Source: Maribellus maritimus
GTDB lineage: Bacteria; Bacteroidota; Bacteroidia; Bacteroidales; Prolixibacteraceae
Assembly (NCBI RefSeq): GCF_022267315.1
Contig: NZ_JAIKLE010000020.1
Span: forward strand, 1-64,000
Direction: 5' to 3'
Length of the DNA: 64,000 bases
The position numbers and the translations under genes were made by a program. The notes below the pieces were generated by a model, which saw nothing but the letters and a program-made list of their open reading frames with translations, ran no database searches and was not told the DNA's origin. Of this stretch, positions 56,459 through 64,000 are shown piece by piece (within the stretch, counting starts at the first letter, position 1; every line of letters starts with the position of its first letter).

Positions 56459-57898
56459 TTACATGCTTTTTATTTCAGTCACTAATTTTTGGATTGAACT
56501 TTTTGCATCACCAAACAACATGCGGGTTTTGTCGTTAAAGAACAGGAAGTTTTCAATCCCTGCATAACCTTTACCCATTCCACGTTTCATGATGATGATA
56601 TTTTTTGCCAGGTGTGCATCGATAATCGGCATTCCGTAAATCGGGCTGCTCGGATCATCGTATGCCGCCGGGTTAACCACGTCGTTTGCTCCTACTACAA
56701 TGGCAACATCAACGTTTGGCATATCCGGGTTAATATCATCCATTTCAACCAGTTTTTCATACGGAACATCCGCTTCAGCAAGCAGCACATTCATGTGCCC
56801 TGGCATACGTCCGGCAACCGGGTGGATAGCATATTTTACTTCAACACCTTTTCCTTCAAGTAAATTGTCTAATTCGTGAGCAATATGTTGAGCCTGGGCA
56901 ACTGCTAAACCGTATCCTGGAATAACAACTACCTTTTGTGAGTAGCTTAGAAGCACAGCAGCATCGCTTAGTGTAATTTCTTTAATTGTTCCCTGTTCGC
57001 GGTCTAAAGCTGCGCCTCCGCCACCAAATGCACCGATAACAACATTAATAAGTGACCGGTTCATTGCTTTGCACATCAAAACCGTTAAAATCATACCGGC
57101 TGCTCCAACCAGGATACCGCCCAAAATCATGGCTTCATTGTTATAAATAAAACCTGCCATTGCAGCGGCAATACCTGTAAACGAGTTCAATAATGAAATA
57201 ACTACCGGCATGTCGGCACCACCAATTGGCATAACAAACATAACTCCGTAAACAAGAGACAGAGCGGTGAGCGTATAAATTGCCCAAAGCATTTCAGCCG
57301 GTGGATTTGGTGAAGCAACGATAAAAGCCCCCATTCCTAAAGTAGCTACCAAAAGCACAAGGTTCAGGTATGTCATGAAAGGTTTCATAATATCTCCTAC
57401 ACGACCATCGAGTTTCCCAAATGCAATTAAACTACCGCTAAAAGCAACGGCACCAATGATTAATCCCAATACGGTTACTATGATAGATTGTACATCTCCT
57501 GCCATTGCTGCCGGGTATTCCAATAAAGCTACCAACATGGATGCACCTCCACCAGTAGCATTATACAATGATACAAGCTGCGGCATTGCTGTCATTTTAA
57601 CTTTACGGGCAACCATCCAGCCAATTGCTGCACCTACACCAATGGCAGCAAGTATAATCCAGACGTTTGAAAGAGAAATTCCTTCTCCGTTTGAATTTTT
57701 ATGTAACAACAAAGTTGTTATCATCGCTAATCCCATTCCTCCTGCTGCCCAAAGGTTTCCCCTTCTGGCAGTTTCGGGGTGGGAGAGTAGTTTTAAACCT
57801 ACAACAAATAAAAGCGCGGCAATCAGGTAACTTAATTCAAGTAATGTATCGCCAACGGTATAACTCATTCCGTTAAGTGTTCCTAAAACTTTATCCAT
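56459..57898 (-). CDS. pntB: NAD(P) transhydrogenase beta subunit
   Basis: 479 residues: about nine membrane helices in the first ~290 residues, then the NADP(H)-binding domain III (VVIPGYGLAVAQAQH, EGKGVEVKYAIHPVAGRMPG, HMNVLLAEADVPYEKL, VDVAIVVGANDVVNPAA, DDPSSPIYGMPI, IIMKRGMGKGYAG). This proton pump links the membrane potential to NADPH production. Last gene of a three-gene operon, followed by a strong terminator. Confidence 0.97.
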   Translation of the reverse strand: MDKVLGTLNGMSYTVGDTLLELSYLIAALLFVVGLKLLSHPETARRGNLWAAGGMGLAMITTLLLHKNSNGEGISLSNVWIILAAIGVGAAIGWMVARKVKMTAMPQLVSLYNATGGGASMLVALLEYPAAMAGDVQSIIVTVLGLIIGAVAFSGSLIAFGKLDGRVGDIMKPFMTYLNLVLLVATLGMGAFIVASPNPPAEMLWAIYTLTALSLVYGVMFVMPIGGADMPVVISLLNSFTGIAAAMAGFIYNNEAMILGGILVGAAGMILTVLMCKAMNRSLINVVIGAFGGGGAALDREQGTIKEITLSDAAVLLSYSQKVVVIPGYGLAVAQAQHIAHELDNLLEGKGVEVKYAIHPVAGRMPGHMNVLLAEADVPYEKLVEMDDINPDMPNVDVAIVVGANDVVNPAAYDDPSSPIYGMPIIDAHLAKNIIIMKRGMGKGYAGIENFLFFNDKTRMLFGDAKSSIQKLVTEIKSM

Positions 57899-57904
57899 GA
57901 TTTC

Positions 57905-58219
57905 CTACTTTTTTTTCTTTTTAAACATTTCAAGCATTCTGTCGGTAACGGCAAAACCACCAACTACGTTTAATGTCCCAAAAATGAGAGCTAAAATACC
58001 CAGTACCAGTTCGAGAGAGAATGAGGAAAGATTGGCATGACCAACAAGAATAATTCCCCCAATAATAATTACACCGCTAATTGCGTTGGCACCCGACATC
58101 AAAGGGGTGTGTAACACTGCAGGTACATTGGAAATCACTTCAATACCCAGAAAAATGGATAAAGCAATGATAAAAATGGATTCTTTATATTCAAAGAAAA
58201 ACTGTAATACTTGTTCCAT
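57905..58219 (-). CDS. pntAB: NAD(P) transhydrogenase alpha subunit, membrane part
   Basis: 104 residues with three to four helices: FIIALSIFLGIEVISNVPAV, LHTPLMSGANAISGVIIIGG, and GILALIFGTLNVVGGFAVTD, followed by a short basic tail (MFKKKKK). Sequence and size match the separate pntA2/pntAB subunit found in three-subunit enzymes. Six bp before pntB and eight bp after pntA1. Confidence 0.95.
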   Translation of the reverse strand: MEQVLQFFFEYKESIFIIALSIFLGIEVISNVPAVLHTPLMSGANAISGVIIIGGIILVGHANLSSFSLELVLGILALIFGTLNVVGGFAVTDRMLEMFKKKKK

Positions 58220-58227
58220 ATCTGGTT

Positions 58228-59358
58228 CTATTTATTTTCGAATAATGATTTTACACGTTCATTGTAAATTTCTCCGGAATGTGTAATACATGTTCCTTTT
58301 ACAATGTCATCTTCAAAATTAAGGTTCAATGCACCTTCTTCTGTAATCATGAGTTTCATGAAATTCAGTACGTTTTTACCAAACATTTTACTTGCATCCA
58401 TGGGCATTTGTGAGGGGTAATTGGATTGGCCAATTATTGAAACTCCTTTATGGATAACTGTTTCGTCATTTTCTGTTAGTTCGCAATTTCCACCTGTTGA
58501 TGCAGCTAAATCAATAATTACCGAACCGGGCTTCATACGTTCTACTGCTTCTGCCGGCAGTAAGAGCGGTGCTTTCTTGCCCGGAATTTGGGCAGTACAA
58601 ATTACGACATTTGATTTTGCCGCAATATCGTTAATTGCCTGTTGCTGTTTTTGTTTATACTCTTCAGTTTGTTCAACAGCATATCCTCCGGCGGCTTTGT
58701 CCTCGGTAGCACCTTCCACTTCAACAAATTTGCCACCTAAACTTTTTACCTCTTCTTTTACAGCAGAGCGAACATCAAAAACCTGCACTTGTGCTCCTAG
58801 TTTTCGCGAAGTCGCAATAGCTTGTAAGCCTGCTACACCAGCTCCAAGTATCAAAACATTTGCAGGACGGATTGTCCCAGCAGCCGTCATAAACATCGGA
58901 AAAAATGTTGGAAGTTTTGATGCAGCTTCCAAAACAGCAAGATACCCTGAGACGGTAGCCATTGACGATAAAATATCCATTGCCTGAGCACGAGTTGTTC
59001 GTGGAATCAGGTCAAGGCTAAAAGTAGTAACGCCATCTTTCAGAAAAGTTTTAACCAGATCGGTATTCCAAAGCGGATTAAATGCACTAATCCATACCTG
59101 ACTTTTTTGAATTTTCTGAATATCCTCGTCAGCGGGGGGCTGAATCTGCAGCAAGACATCAGACTTTTTAAATACATCCGCGCGTGAACCAATTTTGGCC
59201 CCGGCAGCTTCGTAGTCGCCGTCAGGTGTAAAAGCATTTTCTCCGGCACCTTTTTCAACCAAAACCTCCACTTTCATGTCGGTAAAGGTTTTTACAATTT
59301 CAGGAAGTAAAGCTACACGGTTTTCTTTTCCATGCTCTTTTAGTAGTCCAAGAATCAT
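58228..59358 (-). CDS. pntAA: NAD(P) transhydrogenase alpha subunit, NAD-binding part
   Basis: 376 residues from the ATG at 59358, chosen because MILGLLKEHGKENRVALLPE fits the family's N-terminus; the 11 codons before it are unlikely to be translated. Includes NPLWNTDLVK, RAQAMDILSSMATVSGYLAV, the NAD fold LILGAGVAGLQAIATSRKLG, VQVFDVRSAVKEEVKSLGGK, and QIPGKKAPLLLPAEAVERMK. Cytosolic domain I that binds NAD(H). First gene of the operon. Confidence 0.96.
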   Translation of the reverse strand: MILGLLKEHGKENRVALLPEIVKTFTDMKVEVLVEKGAGENAFTPDGDYEAAGAKIGSRADVFKKSDVLLQIQPPADEDIQKIQKSQVWISAFNPLWNTDLVKTFLKDGVTTFSLDLIPRTTRAQAMDILSSMATVSGYLAVLEAASKLPTFFPMFMTAAGTIRPANVLILGAGVAGLQAIATSRKLGAQVQVFDVRSAVKEEVKSLGGKFVEVEGATEDKAAGGYAVEQTEEYKQKQQQAINDIAAKSNVVICTAQIPGKKAPLLLPAEAVERMKPGSVIIDLAASTGGNCELTENDETVIHKGVSIIGQSNYPSQMPMDASKMFGKNVLNFMKLMITEEGALNLNFEDDIVKGTCITHSGEIYNERVKSLFENK

Positions 59359-59403
59359 AAATATTTGATTTTGATGTAAATTTTTGTGCAAAGCTAATAA
59401 ATT

Positions 59404-59433
59404 AATTCAACCGTTAACGTTAACGGTTGAATT
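59404..59433. terminator. Perfect 30-bp palindrome between the lipoprotein gene and pntAA
   Basis: AATTCAACCGTTAAC is followed at once by its exact complement GTTAACGGTTGAATT. A T7 run follows on the plus strand. For minus-strand transcripts it could end the lipoprotein message. It may equally be a binding site in the 5' region of pntAA, about 45 nt before its start. Confidence 0.5.
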
Positions 59434-59538
59434 TTTTTGTTATGATATTTAGCAGTTTTATTAACAACTGCCAATCAAAATCAATGGATATCTATCGGGG
59501 ATCTGGCAAACAGAGAAGTAGAAGGCGTTTCTTCAGTG

Positions 59539-60267
59539 TCAATTCACCGGGATTTGTATTTGTTCATAGCTCATTTCAACAAAATTAGAGTCAACAGGTA
59601 AGAATAATTTTATATAAGACGCCTCTCGAATTGCCGGAAAAAAAACTTTACCCTTTATATTGTGGTTGGGTTCAACTGTTGTTTTTCTAACGGTTGAATT
59701 TTCCCATGAATCTCTCATGGTTTCAAGACTTTCTGCTCTCAGCGCATTAACTTCTCTGCCTACCTGAACGCCTTCATAGAGATTGGTACTCAGGTAATCA
59801 TTATTCGGATTATCGTCTGTAGCTGTTGCAACTCCTGTGGCTACATCAACACTTGCAGCCAGTAAACTCAATCCTACATGGTTGGCTTCTCTGACCCCGG
59901 CTTTTGCCAATGATTTTTCGATATCCAGAATTTCATTTTCCGGATTTAAAGCGGTCGTTTCCACTATCGGTTCGCGATAACCATTATATCCTTTCAGCAA
60001 AAAATCAGAAGGATCAATTAAAATTGGTAAATTGGATAGGTTGGTAACTGTAAAATTAAACCAATACTGTTCGCCCTGGCAGCGTTCATAACCAACTTCG
60101 TAAATAATTCCGTTGAGCGTGTCGGCAACAAATTGTTGTCCGTATAACCATTTTCCTTCGTTTTTATCATGGGGTTGAAGTTTTAAAATATTTTTCGGTC
60201 CGTAGCAGGAATTTAGTAAAACAATACTCAATATTAAAATTGCGGGTAAGGTAAATTTTGTTTTCAT
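59539..60267 (-). CDS. Lipoprotein of unknown function
   Basis: 242 residues from the ATG at 60267, which places the lipobox (IVLLNSC, Cys21) correctly; the 13 codons upstream are not part of a signal peptide. The mature part looks like a beta-sandwich (GIIYEVGYERCQGEQYWFNF, TVTNLSNLPILIDPSDFLL) with a helical middle (EAHVGLS-like region: REANHVGLSLLAASVDVATG) and a final strand region (GKVFFPAIREASYIKLFLPV). I do not recognise a named family. Monocistronic. Confidence 0.75.
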   Translation of the reverse strand: MKTKFTLPAILILSIVLLNSCYGPKNILKLQPHDKNEGKWLYGQQFVADTLNGIIYEVGYERCQGEQYWFNFTVTNLSNLPILIDPSDFLLKGYNGYREPIVETTALNPENEILDIEKSLAKAGVREANHVGLSLLAASVDVATGVATATDDNPNNDYLSTNLYEGVQVGREVNALRAESLETMRDSWENSTVRKTTVEPNHNIKGKVFFPAIREASYIKLFLPVDSNFVEMSYEQIQIPVN

Positions 60268-60405
60268 GACAATTTGTTTTCTGTTTAACGGACGAAAAGC
60301 AAACAATATGCCAGAGAATAAAAAAAGAGGAAAAAAACGCGATGTTTCGACAAACTTTACAAATTTGTATGTGAACGAAAGGAAAAGCTTTACAAATGGT
60401 AAAAC

Positions 60406-60624
60406 TTATTTTTTTCCGATAGTAGCAATATAAAGCTTTTCAACTTTTTCCCTGGCCCATGGTGTACGTCTGAGAAATTTCAGGCTTGATTTAATGCTGG
60501 GATCTTTTCTGAATGAATTAATTTTGATTCGGACTCCCAATTCTTCCCACCCGTAGTAACTGACAAGGTACACAACAATAGCTTCCAGTGTTTTTCCATG
60601 AAGTGGATTATTGGGTTGTTCCAT
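60406..60624 (-). CDS. VF530-family DNA-binding protein (DUF2132)
   Basis: 72 residues from the ATG at 60624; the in-frame codon 24 bp upstream is TTG. Strong family signature: [60 protein letters not shown]. Small cytosolic protein with a possible DNA-binding helix bundle, role unknown. Lies 25 bp after the M20 gene's predicted end region and in the same direction. Confidence 0.9.
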   Translation of the reverse strand: MEQPNNPLHGKTLEAIVVYLVSYYGWEELGVRIKINSFRKDPSIKSSLKFLRRTPWAREKVEKLYIATIGKK

Positions 60625-60672
60625 ATCGTATTTATTATTTTTATTCAAACATTTTTATAACTGGATTGGAAA

Positions 60673-61719
60673 CTATAGTTTAAGCTCTTTAAGAATCTTG
60701 ATGTATTGTTCAATCCCCATAAAAATTTCGCTTTTGTGGATGTATTCATCAGCTGTATGTGAGCGTGCAGAATCTCCCGGTCCCATTTTTACCGACAGGA
60801 AAGGAATAATAGCCTGATCGGAGGTAGTGGGGGAACCATAAATATTTATTCCCATATTTTTTGCCAGTTGAGCAAAGGGATGTAGTTCATTTATTCCCGA
60901 AGAATTTAAACGCAGCGATCTTGGCTTAACTTCCGATTCCAATATATCATTGATTATTCTGTAAGCATCCTTGTTCAGATAATGTTCGTTTGTTCGCACA
61001 TCGGCCACAAAATGGCAAACATCCGGAACTACGTTATGTTGAGTGCCAGCTTCAATTTGTGTAACGCTGATTTTTACTTCTCCCAAAACCTCGGAAACCT
61101 TCTCAAATTTAAACCTTCTCAGCTTTTCAATATCATCAAGGGCTTTGTAAAGCGCATTTTCTCCTTCGTCACGAGCTGCGTGTCCTGATTTTCCATGTGC
61201 ATAACAGTCAAGCACCAGCAATCCTTTTTCAGCAATGGCTAATTCCATTTTTGTAGGTTCACCAATAATTGCAAAATCAACCGGTGCAATTTCCGGCAAA
61301 ACAATTTCTAATCCCCTGCGTCCCGAAATTTCTTCTTCAGCGGTAGCTGCAAAAATCAAATTGAATGGTAAATCTTTTCTATTGTAAAAATATACAAAAG
61401 TAGCAAGCAGGGAAACCAGTGGACCTCCGGCATCATTACTGCCCAAGCCAAAAAGTTTATCGCCGTTTTCTATTGGTTTAAACGGATCAAGGGTGTATCC
61501 CTTTGCCGGGCGAACAGTATCAATGTGAGAATCGAGCAAAACAGTCGGCTTTGCCTTATCAAAATATTTATTAAAAGCCCAGGTGTTATTTTGTTTGGTC
61601 TTAAACGAAATCTGCTCTTTAGTTAAAAAATTTCGCATAATTTCAGCTGCCTTTTCCTCTTCCTTGCTAAAAGATGGAGTTGAAATCAGCGATTTTAAAA
61701 GATGAATATATTTTTCCAT
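60673..61719 (-). CDS. M20-family metallo-deacylase (ArgE/LysK/succinyl-citrulline deacetylase-like)
   Basis: 348 residues. Metal and catalytic motifs: LLDSHIDTV (metal His/Asp pair), LFGLGSNDAGGPLVSLLATF, ATAEEEISGRRGLE (catalytic Glu), IIGEPTKMELAIAEKGLLVL, and GKSGHAARDEGENALYKALD in the dimerisation domain. The closest relatives in Bacteroidota remove acetyl or succinyl groups in arginine synthesis. No other arginine gene is near, so the substrate is inferred. Divergent from arsR over 94 bp. Confidence 0.85.
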   Translation of the reverse strand: MEKYIHLLKSLISTPSFSKEEEKAAEIMRNFLTKEQISFKTKQNNTWAFNKYFDKAKPTVLLDSHIDTVRPAKGYTLDPFKPIENGDKLFGLGSNDAGGPLVSLLATFVYFYNRKDLPFNLIFAATAEEEISGRRGLEIVLPEIAPVDFAIIGEPTKMELAIAEKGLLVLDCYAHGKSGHAARDEGENALYKALDDIEKLRRFKFEKVSEVLGEVKISVTQIEAGTQHNVVPDVCHFVADVRTNEHYLNKDAYRIINDILESEVKPRSLRLNSSGINELHPFAQLAKNMGINIYGSPTTSDQAIIPFLSVKMGPGDSARSHTADEYIHKSEIFMGIEQYIKILKELKL

Positions 61720-61765
61720 ATTTTTGGATTACTTTCCCGGCTGCAAAAGTCGGAAAAAAAAATCA

Positions 61766-61796
61766 TTTAAATCAAAATCATTTTCTACTATCTTTG
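61766..61796 (+). promoter_or_regulatory. Promoter of arsR
   Basis: TATCTTTG (61789-61796) matches TAnnTTTG; TTTA (61766-61769) lies 19 nt upstream at the -33 position. Transcription should begin about 10 nt before the ATG at 61814, giving a very short leader. Confidence 0.55.
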
Positions 61797-61813
61797 TATT
61801 CAATTAAAGAATT

Positions 61814-62110
61814 ATGACGGAAAAAAGTTTTACGGATAAACAAATACAGTTGGCCCGATTTTCAAAAGCATTGGGGCATCCTGTCCGGATTTATATTCTT
61901 GAACTACTTTCAACGCAGGCCTGTTGCTACAGCGGAGACCTTTCCGAACAGCTTCCAATTGCCAAATCAACACTTTCTCAACATCTAAAGGAATTGAAAG
62001 ATGCCGGATTGATTCAGGGTGAAATTGAAGCTCCCAAAATTAAATATTGTATTAACCGTGCAAATTGGGAAAGAGCAAGAATTTTATTTAAAAATATGTT
62101 TCCGGAATAA
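61814..62110 (+). CDS. ArsR/SmtB-family transcriptional repressor
   Basis: 98 residues, winged helix: KALGHPVRIYILELLSTQAC, LSEQLPIAKSTLSQHLKELK (recognition helix) and DAGLIQGEIEAPKIKYCINR (wing). The cysteine pair TQACCYSGDL (Cys37, Cys38) sits where ArsR-type proteins often bind As(III) or other thiophilic metalloids. Released from DNA by the ligand, so the operon should be induced by it. A matching operator is found downstream of this gene, not upstream. Confidence 0.92.
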   Translation: MTEKSFTDKQIQLARFSKALGHPVRIYILELLSTQACCYSGDLSEQLPIAKSTLSQHLKELKDAGLIQGEIEAPKIKYCINRANWERARILFKNMFPE

Positions 62111-62124
62111 ATTTTTTTCAATTA

Positions 62125-62155
62125 TTGTTCGTATTTTTGCGAACAACGAACAATA
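62125..62155 (+). promoter_or_regulatory. ArsR-type operator overlapping a -7 promoter element
   Basis: TTGTTCG (62125-62131), then TATTTTTG (62132-62139, a TAnnTTTG match), then CGAACAA (62140-62146): the inverted half-sites flank the -7 box exactly. A second CGAACAA follows in tandem (62147-62153). Repressor on this site would block RNA polymerase. The next start codon is at 62163, about 24 nt after the -7 box. Confidence 0.75.
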
Positions 62156-62162
62156 TTAAATT

Positions 62163-62399
62163 ATGATGGAAATTAAAGTTTTGGGAACAGGTTGTGCGAA
62201 ATGCAAGAAACTGGAGCAAATAACCGAAAATGTTGTAAAAGAAATGGGGCTCGATGCAACCATTGAGAAAGTAGAAGACATTTATAAGATTATGCAATTT
62301 GGTGTAATGCAAACTCCCGGTTTAGTTGTAAACGGGAAAGTGGTATTAACAGGTCGTCTTCCAAAATCGGATGAATTAAGAAACTTATTAACTTCTTAA
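62163..62399 (+). CDS. Thioredoxin-like small redox protein (TM0996/MTH895 family)
   Basis: 78 residues with a thioredoxin fold and the active site TGCAKC (Cys11, Cys14) close to the N-terminus. VMQTPGLVVNGKVVLTGRLP contains the cis-proline. Often next to permeases and ArsR repressors in Bacteroidota. It probably transfers electrons to the ArsF-like or permease proteins, or binds the metalloid. Either of the two first ATGs may be used. First gene under the operator. Confidence 0.9.
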   Translation: MMEIKVLGTGCAKCKKLEQITENVVKEMGLDATIEKVEDIYKIMQFGVMQTPGLVVNGKVVLTGRLPKSDELRNLLTS

Positions 62400-62410
62400 A
62401 ATATACCATA

Positions 62411-62818
62411 ATGAAAACCATAAAGTCATTTGCCTTTTTTCTGATTGCTTTTTTTATATGTTTGGTCGGAAATGCTAATTCCGGCGCGATTGAGAAAGTT
62501 GAAAAAGAAAAAACTGTTGTATATTATTTTCATAATACCCGTCGTTGCCCAACGTGTATGGCTATAGAGAAAGAGACAAAGAAAGTTTTGGAGGACTCTT
62601 TTGCTGAATCAGTTGGAAAAGGGGACATTGTTTTTAAAGCATACAATGCGGAAGAGGCAGAAAATAGGGAACTTGTAAAGAAGATGAACGTAACTGGCTC
62701 AGCTCTAATTATAGTAAAAGATGGCGAAAAGTATGATTTGACCAGCAAAGGTTTTATGTATGCGCTTAAACAGCCTGAAAAATTAAGAAAGGCGTTGTGG
62801 GAAATTCTGGTTGATTAA
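62411..62818 (+). CDS. ArsF-like exported thioredoxin-fold protein
   Basis: 135 residues: signal peptide (about 1-24, ending NANSG), then VVYYFHNTRRCPTCMAIEKE with a C-P-T-C active site (Cys46, Cys49), VFKAYNAEEAENRELVKKMN and VTGSALIIVKDGEK. This matches proteins named nitrophenyl compound nitroreductase subunit ArsF, described with ArsE and ArsG in reduction and export of aromatic arsenicals. Redox function in the periplasm or at the membrane is inferred. 11 bp after the thioredoxin-like gene. Confidence 0.83.
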   Translation: MKTIKSFAFFLIAFFICLVGNANSGAIEKVEKEKTVVYYFHNTRRCPTCMAIEKETKKVLEDSFAESVGKGDIVFKAYNAEEAENRELVKKMNVTGSALIIVKDGEKYDLTSKGFMYALKQPEKLRKALWEILVD

Positions 62819-62827
62819 TTTTTTGAA

Positions 62828-63538
62828 ATGGAGGAAATTATTACCGGACTTTACGAGAACTCAAATATTCCGGTGTTATCAGCATTTTTGCTTGGATTGT
62901 TAACTGCAATCAGTCCCTGCCCAATGGCAACCAACATTACAGCTGTAGGTTATATCGGGAAAGAACTCGAAATAAAAAGCCGTGTTTTTTATAACGGACT
63001 TATCTATACGCTTGGCAGAGGGCTTTCATACTGGTTGTTGGCCGTTGTTTTTTTTATTGGCGCCGATCAGTTTAAGATTGCGACGTTCTTTCAAAGTTAT
63101 GGTGAAAAAATATTGGGGCCGCTGTTAATTGTGGTTGGATTGTTTATGCTTGGGATTATTAAAATTTCTTTTCCCGGGTTTAACAAATTTTCAAAAAGGC
63201 TGGAGGAAAAAAATAAATGGAACTTTTGGAATGTATTGTTGCTCGGAATTGTATTTGCACTGGCTTTTTGTCCATACAGCGGAGTGCTTTATTTTGGAAT
63301 GTTAATTCCAATGTCGATTGCATCGGCTAAAGGTTTGGTGTTGCCTCTGGTTTTTGCACTGGCCACCGGAATTCCCGTGATTATTATTGCCTGGTTACTT
63401 GCTTTTGCCGTTGGCGAAATAGGCAAATTTTACAACGCCCTAAAGAAGGTGGAACTTTGGATGCGGCGTGTAATCGCTTTCCTGTTTATCGGTGTTGGAG
63501 TTTATTATGTTTTTACAATTTATTTATCATTTAAGTAA
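62828..63538 (+). CDS. ArsG-like efflux permease (DsbD/CcdA-related membrane protein)
   Basis: 236 residues with six membrane helices. The two cysteine sites typical of the DsbD/CcdA-like fold are TAISPCPMATN (Cys31) and LAFCPYSGVLYFG. It matches the aromatic aminobenzylarsenical efflux ArsG group by order and by sequence. Alternatively it carries electrons across the membrane to the ArsF-like protein. Nine bp after the ArsF-like gene. Confidence 0.8.
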   Translation: MEEIITGLYENSNIPVLSAFLLGLLTAISPCPMATNITAVGYIGKELEIKSRVFYNGLIYTLGRGLSYWLLAVVFFIGADQFKIATFFQSYGEKILGPLLIVVGLFMLGIIKISFPGFNKFSKRLEEKNKWNFWNVLLLGIVFALAFCPYSGVLYFGMLIPMSIASAKGLVLPLVFALATGIPVIIIAWLLAFAVGEIGKFYNALKKVELWMRRVIAFLFIGVGVYYVFTIYLSFK

Positions 63539-63557
63539 TATCTGAAATTATTTTTGA

Positions 63558-64000
63558 ATGAAAAAGTACATTTATATATTGTTACTTCCGGTTTGGCTCT
63601 TACTCTATTTGAATTTGTCAAATATCTCAGATTTTTTGGTTTATGATATTTTTCGGATGCCGGAAGGAAAACATATCACTGATTCGGTTTGGTTTTTTCT
63701 TTTTGAAGTTCCGAAAGTAATGTTGCTGCTAATTCTAATTGTGTTTGTGGTTGGAATTATTCGAAGTTGGTTTTCACCGGAAAAGACAAGGAAAGCTTTG
63801 GAGGGAAAGTCACTGTTTGTTGGGAATGTTATGGCGTCGGGGCTGGGAATTGTCACTCCGTTTTGCAGTTGCTCTGCAATCCCTCTTTTTTTAGGATTTG
63901 TTGAGGCCGGAATTCCAATTGGTGTAACTTTTTCGTTTCTTATTGCTGCACCGCTAATTAATGAAGTCGCTCTCATTTTGCTTGCCGGTTTGTTTGGCTG
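63558..64000 (+). CDS. Permease of the ArsP_1/YraQ type, 3' end cut by the window
   Basis: The ATG at 63558 opens a reading frame to the window edge (about 147 residues). An N-terminal membrane helix, a second helix (VMLLLILIVFVVGIIRSWF) and a basic loop lead to the signature VTPFCSCSAIPLFLGFVEAG, IPIGVTFSFLIAAPLINEVA. Such permeases export organic or inorganic arsenicals or other solutes. It is the last visible gene of the ars operon, 19 bp after the ArsG-like gene. Confidence 0.9.
   Translation, partial: MKKYIYILLLPVWLLLYLNLSNISDFLVYDIFRMPEGKHITDSVWFFLFEVPKVMLLLILIVFVVGIIRSWFSPEKTRKALEGKSLFVGNVMASGLGIVTPFCSCSAIPLFLGFVEAGIPIGVTFSFLIAAPLINEVALILLAGLFG

Noticed and set aside
58421-58987. Plus-strand ORF of 188 residues opposite pntAA
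   Set aside because: Antisense to a highly conserved enzyme gene, with no family features or ribosome site.
62118-62312. Minus-strand ORF over the ars operator
   Set aside because: Opposite the operator and the thioredoxin-like gene; no recognisable features.

Overview
The window looks like chromosomal DNA of an AT-rich member of the Bacteroidota, most likely a marine or sediment Marinilabiliales/Prolixibacteraceae-type organism. This placement is inferred from gene families, not from a marker gene. The support is: two SusC/SusD outer-membrane uptake pairs, each with its own ECF sigma factor and FecR anti-sigma factor; a complete bat aerotolerance locus; few Shine-Dalgarno sites; and several promoters of the Bacteroidota TTTG / TAnnTTTG type. 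Most genes are on the minus strand. I see no tRNA, rRNA, CRISPR array or insertion sequence.

Layout. 1-8.0 kb: glycan-uptake locus 1 (ECF sigma, FecR, SusC, SusD, then a sulfatase cut by the window edge), which suggests a sulfated substrate. 8.1-12.5 kb: a Tat-exported Gfo/Idh/MocA oxidoreductase and PEP carboxylase. 12.5-20.6 kb: a tightly coupled carotenoid operon (DUF1295 protein, crtB, idi, crtZ, crtYcd-type cyclase, cruF, acyltransferase, glycosyltransferase, exported TPR protein, crtI). The gene content predicts a monocyclic, hydroxylated, glycosylated and acylated carotenoid. 20.7-28.5 kb: a CBM9-like protein, a SNF2 helicase, a large exported BNR/VPS10-type propeller protein and a NYN-LOTUS protein. 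28.6-37.2 kb: moxR, DUF58, a BatD-like gene, batA, batB, batC, batD, batE. 37.5-40.4 kb: a small heat shock protein, then an AT-rich pair made of a small secreted protein and a PPIase-like lipoprotein with a CxxCxxC motif.

40.7-49.2 kb: glycan-uptake locus 2 (ECF sigma, FecR, SusC, SusD), followed after a strong terminator by an MFS permease. 49.3-56.4 kb: housekeeping and unknown genes (HD domain, CYTH, DUF3124, DUF3078, a PAS histidine kinase with a four-cysteine cluster, a VOC gene with an in-frame stop, a GreA/B-like factor, a metallophosphoesterase). 56.4-59.4 kb: the proton-translocating transhydrogenase pntA1-pntA2-pntB. 59.5-61.7 kb: a lipoprotein, a VF530 DNA-binding protein and an M20 deacylase. 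61.8-64 kb: a plus-strand arsenic-type operon (arsR, thioredoxin-like, ArsF-like, ArsG-like, and a permease cut by the window end).

Most notable signals: (i) an ArsR-type operator whose half-sites flank a TAnnTTTG -7 box exactly; (ii) the carotenoid acyl-glycoside operon and a perfect 12-bp dyad touching its first start codon; (iii) the in-frame stop in the VOC gene, one base after its operon partner; (iv) the secreted protein/PPIase pair; (v) a hairpin between fecR and susC in both uptake loci.
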